A stretch of DNA of 64,000 nucleotides, taken from Heliocidaris erythrogramma. Lineage: Eukaryota > Echinodermata > Echinoidea > Camarodonta > Echinometridae. The stretch covers positions 34,046,598 through 34,110,597 of the forward strand of contig CM046858.1 of the NCBI GenBank assembly GCA_025617745.1. Direction: 5' to 3'. Positions 55,705 to 64,000 of this stretch are shown here, one piece after another; positions within the stretch are counted from its first letter, which is position 1; every line of letters starts with the position of its first letter. The notes under the pieces are model-generated. The model was not told where the DNA came from, did not search any database, and was given only the letters and a program-made list of their open reading frames with translations. Both the position numbers and the translations under genes were made by a program.

Positions 55705-56134
55705 GCGGCGAGGCCGAATCTGCAAGAATTACATATGGGCCTTGCAGGCATTCAGACAACTTTTCCGAGGAGTCATGACAAGGACATTGTCCATCTACAA
55801 ACGTATCCGTCTATACTGAGATGTCCAATTTCACAGACGTTTATCATTCAGCATGTTCAGGGGATTATTCGAACACAGATGTACATTTAATACTTATAAA
55901 TGTAAGTCTTTGGTAAGATATCATGTAATCATGAATGAATGAATCGATGGAGGTAAATATGATATATTTGGTTATCAGCTATAATAAACTGTTAAAGAGC
56001 CAGTTAAAGAGCAAGCTTTCAATAGAAGCAGAAAAATGGATAATTATGGCTACTTTGATTACTGATAAGCAGTTATGCAATTTTAATGACATTGTTATTT
56101 TTTTTTAAACTTTGAAAATCAACAGGCTGATTAG
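55705..56134 (+). other. Flanking DNA with an LRR-like string
   Basis: One frame reads RPNLQELHMGLAGIQTTFP, which resembles the MPHLxxLTL strand of the LRR exons, but there are no splice signals or other support. Otherwise unassigned. Confidence 0.2.
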
Positions 56135-56142
56135 AGCCTCGG

Positions 56143-56906
56143 CGGTGGCGTATCTACGGGGGGGGGGGGGGGGGGGGGTTGGCACAGGGGACACGTGCCC
56201 CGGGCGGCACTTGAAGGGAGACGAAAAAAACACAAAAGAGAGAAAGAAAAGGGGGAGAAATATTTTGCGCCACAGTCAAGGGCAAAATGCGTAAGAAATA
56301 ATGTTTTACAGGGTTTGAAATGCAAAAAAATGTTCTAAACTTCGATCGATTTACTCCTTCGTATAATTATTATCAGGGTCTAGCTATAAGTGTTAACCAT
56401 TAATTGACTCCATTTGCTTTACCCCCCCCCTCTTAATAATAAACTTGTTATATTTTGCGCCCCAAATGGGATATAAGTGCATAAAAATCACTTTCAAAGT
56501 ACAGAACATTCGAAAGAAATCATCAATTTGACTTGCAATTACCTTGCTAAATTCTTCAATATTTTTTTCAGGGTTTTCATTCATTTTGCGCCCCCAAAAT
56601 AGGAATGCTCCAAATTAAAAAAAAAATATGTATATATATTGCTAGGTCGCTGTATTCCCTTGAATTTTTTTCTAAGGGTAAAATACATAAGAAATTTCAA
56701 TTATGCGATGCTCACTCACTTAATATACAATGATTCATCAACCCCAAGTTATGTGCACCAAAACTCATTTTCACGTAGTGCCATCATTTCTAAATTAAAA
56801 ACGCTCATTAATCTGAGTTTTGGGCATATGGTTTTGGGCATGGGGGGGGGGGGAGCGCACATTTAATAGTTTGCTCCGGGCAACAGAATACCTAGATACG
56901 CCACTG
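56143..56906. mobile_element. hAT-like element, family Y-type ends (764 bp)
   Basis: The left end CGGTGGCGTATCTACGG and reversed right end CAGTGGCGTATCTAGG form the inverted terminus. AGCCTCGG flanks both sides (56135-56142 and 56907-56914), an exact 8-bp target duplication. G tracts lie at ~56159-56178 and ~56840-56853. No transposase. Confidence 0.9.
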
Positions 56907-56943
56907 AGCCTCGGTCATGACATTGTGACGTCATTCCCTAACA

Positions 56944-57875
56944 CAGGGGCTTCGCTAGAACATTTTGTATGGGGGTGGGGGTGATACCCAAATTTGCCGA
57001 CAAAAATGTTGCACCCTAATCCCCCACTAATAATATAAGTAAATCGCAGGTGTAGAGATCTTGATCATCCGGGCCCATTTTCGCAAGGATGGGGCTGACA
57101 CCTTTGACGAAATACGAACTTTTCAATTTCTACAGTTTTGTGAGAGATCGAAGCAAGCAAGCAATTTTTTTTTTAATTTTCGGAGTGAAAATGTACAGAA
57201 GTTACATAATGATCTGGGAACCTTGCGGCCCAAATATGGGGATAAGAAGTGGTGGTTGCCCGAATATCGGATCTTTGAAAATCTGCGGGTGGGGGGGGGG
57301 GGGGGGGAAGAGAGACTGCATCCCAATGCCGAAGGGGATGCCTTTTGCCCAAATATCAACTTTTCATTTTCCAAAGGTTTGCGAGCGAGCGAGCAAAAAA
57401 ATTTAACCTTCGTAGTGAAAATGTATAGTTACATACACTAGTTATTATTATCAGGAAACCTTGCTTCCCAAATATTTGGATATTCTAGCACTTTATATGG
57501 ACTAGCCTGTATATGGATATCGGTGGCGGGGGGGGGGGGGGGGGGGGGGGGCTGCACCCTATTGCCGAAGGGGGACGTCTTTTGCTCGAATATTAAAATA
57601 TCATGCAGTGTTCGCGCGAGCGAGCGAGCAGAAAAAAAATGGCTAGTTTTTCTTTCTTTTTCTTTCATTCCCTTTTCTTTTCCTTCTTTTCTTTGTTTTT
57701 GTTTTCCTTTCCCTTTTCTTTTTTCTTTTTTCCTTTCTCTTTTTTCTCCTTTTCCTCTCCCTTTTCCCCTTCCTTTTGTTTTGCCCACAGAGGTGACGCA
57801 TTTTCCGACAAAAAATTTGAGTGGGAGGGGGGGGGTCTAACACCCCTCACCCTAACCCCTCTATCGACGCCCCTG
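56944..57875. mobile_element. hAT-like element with CAGGGGCKTCG ends (932 bp)
   Basis: The left end is CAGGGGCTTCGCTAGA and the reversed right end CAGGGGCGTCGATAGA. The flanks CCCTAACA and CCCTCACT agree at 6 of 8. Inside, a ~250-bp block repeats at least twice (gcgagcgagc, agtgaaaatgta, gttacata, ccaaatat), with G tracts at ~57291-57307 and ~57529-57550 and a long pyrimidine run at ~57640-57785. Confidence 0.65.
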
Positions 57876-58100
57876 CCCTCACTGTTGATTGTAAATTTCC
57901 CATATTCCCCCCCCCCCAAAAAAAAAAAAACAAAACAAAAACAAAACAAAACAACAACAACAAAAAACAAAAACAAAAAAACAAAAAACAAAAAAAAACA
58001 AAATAACAAAATAAAGAAAAAAAATAATAATTATAATAAATAAAAAGAGAATTCATTATACCTTTACTCATGTCAGCAAATATTTAAAATTGGGGGGCAT
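57876..58100. repeat. C/A low-complexity tract
   Basis: A C run is followed by about 130 bp of A-rich (aaaac)n-like sequence. Lysine- and asparagine-rich or phenylalanine-rich frames here are not genes. Confidence 0.8.
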
Positions 58101-58302
58101 TTTCAATGAAGTATACAAAGTCTTTTATATAAAAATTTATGATTATGAATATACAATATTGTGAAAACAGTCTTGACCTTCACTGACGATTTTGTAAAAG
58201 TCCATGTATGCAATACATCCTCGACAAAGGCATGAGAAAATAAAGTTCCTAGGGGAGAGAAAGATAAAAAGGAAATTAATGGTATAAAAAAGTAAGTGAT
58301 GA

Positions 58303-58640
58303 GGGAATATGAATGAATGAATGAATGGCTTTATTACCAACAACAAACAAGGTTACAATAGAGTAACAAGTTACAACATTCAATAATATGACATAACTAG
58401 GTTGGTAAAAGGACCCTACAGAAATAGCAAGAAAGCTAGTAGGGCGTAGGACCCTTTATACAAAATAAGTAGTATAGATTGTTTGCGTATACATCAAGCT
58501 AAATATGATATATATAGTATGTCAAGACTTAATTGTAATCAAACAAAAAATCCTATAATTACATGTCAAGACTCAAGTGCAATCAACACAAAAAAGTTCG
58601 ATCTAATCGAAACTATTACCTACTGTACGTGTATTAAAAT
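58303..58640 (-). mobile_element. LINE 3' end, minus strand
   Basis: In reverse the sequence ends ttggtaataaagccattcat with further cattcat repeats, the 3' tail of a CR1-like element (AATAAA plus a short tandem repeat). Upstream is untranslated sequence including gggtcctacgccctactagc; no RT motif is visible. Confidence 0.6.
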
Positions 58641-58963
58641 GAGGCTAATTCACACCTAAACTAAATAATTGATGAATTAGGATATTTATAGCAGACTGAA
58701 ACTTAAAACGGCATAAAAGAAACAAAAGTAAACAAACAAGTGGCAAATCAATATAAAAATAAAATCTACACATAATTACATAACAAGTATTTGTTATGCA
58801 TATACTTAAATTGCTTTACAGTATTGATACTTTTCATATAAACCCCATAACCAAGTTGCCGTTTTGTCTACTGATTTTCTTAGTAATAATTATGATTGCA
58901 GGGCCCTCAGGGAGAACAGTATTGATTACTGATGAGGTAAACAAGACATAATACATTATTATT

Positions 58964-59005
<42 letters not shown>

Positions 59006-59430
59006 CATATAAGTTGTATTTAGATATGAGGCATCGAAATATCGCCTAGAATAGCCCTTTGTTTTTTTTTTCTTTAAGGAGTACTGCACTGAGAGAGAGA
59101 GAAAGAGAGAGCAAACACACACACACACACACGCTCGCGAAATTATGTACCTATCTAGACATGGTATAATTATGTTTTGTCATCAATAAATATAAAACTA
59201 AGGGCATCTCACATAAAGAAGAAGCATTTGGGGGACTTTGCCTCATTTGGGCACTAACTCTCTATCAGAAGGGGCGCGTACCTTTAGTCGCAGGACGGGC
59301 AAGCATCAAACATCGCCTCGAAATATCTGGATTTTCGATTAGTAAAACTTTGGATAAAACAACAAAGAGAGGAAAATTCACTATAATGAATTGCGACCAA
59401 CGTACCTATTAAATAAAAATTTGTTTTTGT
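58641..59430. repeat. AT-rich DNA with microsatellites
   Basis: 58895-58955 repeats the cagggccctcagggagaaca module of 18995-19095 and is followed by (ATT)n at ~58965-59000. (GA)n and (CA)n runs lie at ~59090-59132. No gene. Confidence 0.6.
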
Positions 59431-59434
59431 CACT

Positions 59435-60465
59435 AAATAGTTCGGTTACGGTCGAATGTCTATTACGAAAAGGATTAAGACAAGTCTGTTCGGTTGTGGA
59501 TGAATTTCGAGACAAATGGAGATTCATTTTGTCAGGAGCAAGCATCACAAGTCTCACAGGGAATGAAAATGAAGCATTAAAGGCGCCGTGGAAAAAGAAA
59601 TGGAACAACTTTTCATAAAGATAGTCTAGGAGAGTATCCAGAAATGACTCCATATTTCACCAAAAAGATTCGACTCTAAAAATCAGCTTTTCCCCTTGCC
59701 ATTGTCACAAGAAAAGTATATGATAAGAAAATAAAAAAGGCAAATTTTCCACTGGGAAGGGGTGTAAAAGAAACGGCAAAGTTCCCTTGGACATGGACTA
59801 AATGTAGCCTCCAAAAAATGCTCTGAATGAAAAGAAAACATCAATAGTTAACAAATTGTAGTTTCGAGTCTGTTAATTTACTTGAGGTGTAATGTGGTGT
59901 GAAATTTTATCAATAAATCATTAAAATGTGAAAATGTACTGCATTCTTAACCTACATTGTTCTGGATTATGTAAATACGCTATTGTGTAGGCCTATTATG
60001 ATTAACACATGAATGGTAATTTTCAGAATTACGTTCATAATGGCTACTTCAGATTATTTTGCTATTATCAAATGCAAGACTATAACTACTAACACTTTTC
60101 AGTTATCACCTACAACGAGGAGGTGACCTATGACCTCGTAAAATATCACGTGATATGCAATATTGATTTTTGAACTGTACAAACAAAAGTATTTTCTACT
60201 AAGATATTTGGTACATCTGTTGAACAAACATATTACTTGAAATATGTAAACGTGGAGCTGATATCGTACACGTAGACCGTCACAATCTGAATAGTTCTGT
60301 TACGGTTAATGAGTGTCTATTACGAAAAGGATTAAGGACAAGTTTTATTCGATTGTGGATGAATTTTGAGACAAAATGAAATTTATTTTGTAAGGAGCAT
60401 ACATCACAAGACTCTCAGTGAATGTACAAATGAAGCATTTTGACGCTGTGGAAAAAGGTAAGTGA
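59435..60465 (+). repeat. Diverged ~185-bp direct repeat pair
   Basis: 59435-59620 and 60280-60465 share gtctattacgaaaaggatta, cggttgtggatgaattt-like and gaagcatt segments. The first copy is open as TVECLLRKGLRQVCSVVDEF and on to APWKKKWNNFS; the second has stops but ends in a good donor (aaaaag|gtaagt). Could be duplicated exons of an unknown gene or a repeat family. Confidence 0.45.
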
Positions 60466-60675
60466 TTTTTTTCCCCGCAGTTTATAGTCTGGGAGCAAGA
60501 ACTGCAGTCTATACGAAACCCCTATGTTTTTAGCTAAGGTGTTACATATATAATTCCAAAATAGTTTTTTTCATCTATACAAATACCCCTAGAAATTTGA
60601 CATTAGATACACGCCTTATTTTTTTCATTTCTATAATACAAATCCAGATTAGAAGGAATATTACTCTTAGTAACA

Positions 60676-60926
60676 CCCAGGTGTTAAATGGGTACCCGGT
60701 ATGATGGCGAAAGGTAATGTCCTTTGCTTAGCAAGTGTGCGCTTTACAGCGACTGGCTGGAATGCTCCCCAGGGAGTGGAGAATGTGCATACACTGTGTG
60801 CGGGCGTGCCAGAATCCAATGACTGGGGGTAATAATATATACCTATCTATACAGCGCCATGAGCGTCGAAAGGCGGACCTGCGCGCTATACAAGTAGCCG
60901 CTATTATTATTATTATTATTATTAGT
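60676..60926 (+). mobile_element. SINE body and tail, plus strand
   Basis: cacccaggtgttaaatgggt, acagcgccatgagcgtcg and gcgctatacaagtagccgct are followed by (ATT)n. The tRNA-like head is absent (5' truncation). Confidence 0.8.
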
Positions 60927-61382
60927 TCCAAACATAATATAATTAGTTTTATTAATGTTTAAAATCAACTTGTTCGCTTTCATCCAGTTACTTATTTTAT
61001 TTAATTGAGTATTTACAAGGTCAAACAAATTCTTAGTTTCCGGACCTTTACAAAAGTCATTGATAAAAAGTCATTGATAAAATTAAAAACAAAACACCCC
61101 CCCCCCCCCCCCCTTCCCCAACACACACATGCTCATGGACCGAATTCTGTGAGAAAGAAAATGTATTGGGAAGGGGTGTAAAAGACAACAAAGTTCTCTT
61201 GGACCAAATGTTGCCTCCCCAAAATACCCAAATTAAAACATAAATGGTGATTTTCGGCATGGCAGTCAACTAGCCCAGATACCGAGCAAGTTCCTCTATT
61301 AAAATATTTGAAATAAGGGCGCATGAATAAAGCTTTCAAGTTCTCAAACTCAAAGAAACATATTCTTCCCAATAACTACAAT
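60927..61382. other. Unassigned DNA with C tract
   Basis: A C tract lies at ~61096-61112. ~61165-61240 is a diverged copy of ~59755-59820 (gaaggggtgtaaaaga). No gene. Confidence 0.4.
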
Positions 61383-61546
61383 TAGTCTAAAACGATTTGG
61401 GTAACTTTTTTAGCCAAAATTGGGTAAAAAGGGAGCATGTATGTTTCCTGAGCAAAATTTAATCCAACAATATGCATGTTCCCTTTTTATTCATTTTTAT
61501 CCAATATTAAGTAAATATTTACCCAACGTTTTTTTTTACAGTGTAT
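61383..61546. mobile_element. Small MITE (about 164 bp)
   Basis: The right end, in reverse, reads cactgtaaaaaaaaacgttg then ggtaaat; the left has agtctaaaacgatttgggta. Inner segments gggtaaaaagggagcatg and the inverse of catgttccctttttat pair up. Target duplication not seen. Confidence 0.55.
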
Positions 61547-61833
61547 ACCTGTATAACTGCTCAGACCAGGAGCCTGCCCCTTCAAGGGTATGGCACAACC
61601 GTAGTCAGAATTATCTATTCGACAGGGGGTTGGTCAAATGTGAAGCCCGAAAATATACTACCACTGTGCAGGATTCCAAATACTTGCCATTTGCCATTCT
61701 CCAATAACAAGATGTTATTTCATTAGTCACCAATAGGTGAAATGTAAAGCTATATCCTCAGTCATCTTGTTGCCAGGAACCATTCATATCAATAAAGTTT
61801 TTAGGAAGTGAAGCAAAGGAGGGGGGGGGCACT
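61547..61833. other. Unassigned DNA between MITE and tandem repeat
   Basis: No gene or boundary recognised; a G run at ~61821-61829 leads into the repeat that follows. Confidence 0.3.
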
Positions 61834-62365
61834 TTGTTGTCGCTCATTTCAATATAGAAAGTAAGGTCACCCTAATGTCTCGGCGCCATGGCGATAGAAC
61901 AGTGACGTGCCCGAACATTGTCATAACATTGAATATTCATGGATCTCGCTGCATGAAACGATCTCGTTTATAAATGGATTTATATTTGTTGTTGCCCATT
62001 TCAATAAGAAAGTAAGGTGGACCTAACAAGTATTCGGGTGCCATGGCGATAGGGCTGCGACGTGCCTGAATATTGCAATAACATCGCTGTAAACAATTAT
62101 TAGGAATTTCCAGTAAATTACTGGCAACCCGGCTGCACAGTATAATACTGTATCATTTACAGTTAAATAATGTTTTGCAGATAAATTCTGTATTTTTACA
62201 GTTATATACCGCTGTTTATCGTTCAACTGTAGAATAAAAAGTACAATACCGTGAAAAATAAAGTAATTTACTGTGCAGCAGGTTGCCAATATATTGTAAA
62301 TTTCCACCGCATTTTTTTTTACAGTGATCCGATGGAAATATTCATGGATCTCACTTATCTCATTT
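61834..62365. repeat. Two tandem units, second one interrupted
   Basis: catttcaata, agaaagtaaggt, gccatggcgatag and aatattcatggatctc occur in order twice (from ~61846 and ~62007). In the second unit the MITE at 62085-62326 separates ataacat from gaaatattcatgg. Confidence 0.65.
62085..62326. mobile_element. MITE with cactgtaaa ends (242 bp)
   Basis: The left end cgctgtaaac and reversed right end cactgtaaaa continue into inverted segments ggcaacc(c/t)g and ctgcacagta...taa. The tandem copy upstream shows the uninterrupted state. Confidence 0.7.
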
Positions 62366-63775
62366 ATAAGGTTTGCGAGCGAAAAAAGCGAACGAGGGAA
62401 AACGCATTTTACTATGTCTCTGATATTATTTCCAAAACACAGTCTTATATTGGGGCATCTTGTTATTTTTATTATAGTTTCCAAGAAGTCGATGTTTTAT
62501 AAAATACTCTCACGGCACTCCGGTTGAAAGGGCTATATTAGAGGGCCAAATTTAAGGGCCTGATTGACCGTCACTAGACCAGGTCCGCCATGCAGGAGAC
62601 AATATACTCCATGCAAATTGAGAGCGGGAAAATTTTCTATTTTGAAGTGAACAGACACATTAAATCAATATACCCTCTCTCTCTCTTCTTTCAAGTATGT
62701 TTTCTATATTTCACTATTATAATTTCTCCATTACAACAGATTTCATAATGAGATATATTATCATGCTTATCATTGCTTATCGTCCCACTTTATATTTTTA
62801 TGACGTTTTTAAGCAATCTATCTCCTTGTATTGTCAGGATTTCCTGCCCAATTTAGCCACTTTTTAATAATCAAAATGCATCATTGAGCACTTCAATTTC
62901 TATAGGCTGATAGGAATCAACAATCGTCCAAATGTCAAAGATAGTTTAATAACTAAAATGTCATTCAACATGTACTATATATCCACTCATTTTTCTCAGA
63001 TTCCATTCGAAGTCGTCCGTCCTGGCGATCCGCTGCAAAATTTGATCACCAAATCCATCTTTGGGAAGCAGATTTCAATAAATTTTGAATGACTCTTTGA
63101 ACTCTTTCAGTCTTTGCCAAAAAGCGATAGCAAAATGAAAAACAAATTCCGAAAATGAAGGGACTAAGCTTTATAAATGACTGTGCAATTTTATGGTGTT
63201 GCGGGACAAAAGCAAATAAAAAAGTGTTCAAATGGACTGAAAACCCTATTCCCTCATATAATTTCCCACTTTCCTTCCACACTCCCCTTTCACGTGACCC
63301 CACCAAAAATCACTATTCTGGTGCATTCGGGGCCCTTTTGGAGGAATTGTTCACCTTATGATTTTTGTTTTGGTTGTGTTTAAGCAGATTTCTACTCAAC
63401 AGCTCGGGGGGGGGGGGGGTCTTAGAACCCTCTGACTCCCCCCGCCTCCCGATACAGGCCTGCCATGGACTTACTACGAACAAATTTGAATAACTCTTTG
63501 AATTACGCTTTGAAAACATCGATTGCAACATGATGGTATGATATACAAAATTCGAAAATGAAGAAAAAGCTTTCGAACCCCCGACCCCCCCCCCCCCCCC
63601 TAGTTACGGGCCTGACACTTGATCTTAAAAATATCTCACAAATTCAACGTTTGTCGGGTTCCTATCAAGAACAGTTACCATTTCATTATTATACCTGACT
63701 GTGGTAATTATTTTGCGATAATGTCAGTTTGGAACAAATAGTTCTCAATCAAGAGTAGACATAAACTGTAAAATA
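62366..63775. other. Region without a recognisable gene
   Basis: 63060-63160 and 63480-63575 are diverged copies (tgaatgactctttgaa versus tgaataactctttgaa; cgaaaatgaag in both). G and C tracts lie at ~63405-63419 and ~63584-63600. ctagttacgggcctga at ~63601 resembles a transposon terminus. (CT)n at ~62674-62688. Confidence 0.4.
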
Positions 63776-64000
63776 ATGGTGGCTTCTTGTATAGCGCTCA
63801 TGTCCGTCACGCTCCTGGCGCTTCATTATTACCCCGGTCATAGCTTATAATAATTAGCAGCCAAATATGTAGCGCTCAAGCATATCGGGTACCCATTTAC
63901 ACCTGGATGGAGAGTGGCAAATGTGGATTAATGTCTTGCCAAAGGACGTTAGTGCCGGGCTGGGATTCGAACCCTCAACCTTTTGATTAAGAGTCAAGTG
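63776..64000 (-). mobile_element. SINE, minus strand, running off the window
   Basis: tagcgctcatgtccgtcacg, cattattaccccggtcatag, cacctggatggagagtggca and the B-box inverse gggattcgaacc match the SINE at 18705. The A-box part lies beyond the window end. Confidence 0.85.

Noticed and set aside
55702..55890. LRR exon call from RPNLQELHMGL
   Set aside because: A single LRR-like string without acceptor, donor or similarity in the surrounding intron is not enough.
57438..58071. Several open frames on both strands around the pyrimidine and A-rich runs
   Set aside because: Low-complexity translation of TTTTC, CCCTTTT and AAAAC runs inside and beside a transposon.
62023..62502. Frames of 83-153 codons on both strands
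   Set aside because: They cross a MITE and two tandem units; no conserved motif, and the opposite strand is equally open.

Overview
The window reads as eukaryotic, metazoan DNA: genes are split into short exons with GT/AG introns, homopolymer and microsatellite tracts are long, and transposable elements are dense and nested. The best match to what I know is a sea urchin or close echinoderm relative. The one recognisable host gene is built of repeated phase-0 leucine-rich-repeat (LRR) exons like those of the expanded echinoid NLR-type immune receptors, and tRNA-like SINEs and G-tract transposon ends occur throughout. The species is an inference; nothing here fixes it.

Layout. 1-4681: four ~1 kb tandem units, each with a poly-G and a poly-C tract, bracketed by two copies of one small inverted-repeat transposon. 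4682-29755: the 3' half of an LRR gene on the + strand. Clear exons lie at 5613, 16155, 24127, 26032, 27495, 29056 and 29639, and decayed exons at 18408, 21609 and 22613. Its introns are repeated blocks invaded by nested hAT-like elements, TTAA-type MITEs, LINE fragments, a SINE and satellite DNA. The N-terminal part of the gene (effector and nucleotide-binding domains) is not in the window. 29756-47300: mostly a retroelement and transposon graveyard, including a Penelope-like GIY-YIG fragment, four or more LINE fragments, a Mutator-like element with a 9-bp target duplication and a large Tc1-like foldback. 47300-53000: a short coding-looking fragment, tacgt-rich repeats and a 3.4-kb inverted-repeat structure enclosing a SINE split by another element. 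53000-53868: a THAP-domain pseudogene on the - strand, with three tiny perfect palindromes in or beside it, each bounded by an 8-bp direct repeat. 54300-64000: further hAT-like elements with 8-bp target duplications, MITEs, SINEs and low-complexity DNA.

How it fits together. The LRR gene seems to grow by tandem duplication of an exon plus its flanking introns (unit ~1.9 kb at 22-27 kb, with older copies upstream). Because each repeat exon is a multiple of three and is bounded by phase-0 introns, copies can be gained or lost without breaking the frame. The same duplicated introns serve as empty-site references, which let several transposon boundaries be placed by comparison within the window. 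Most of the remaining sequence has no gene that I can support.
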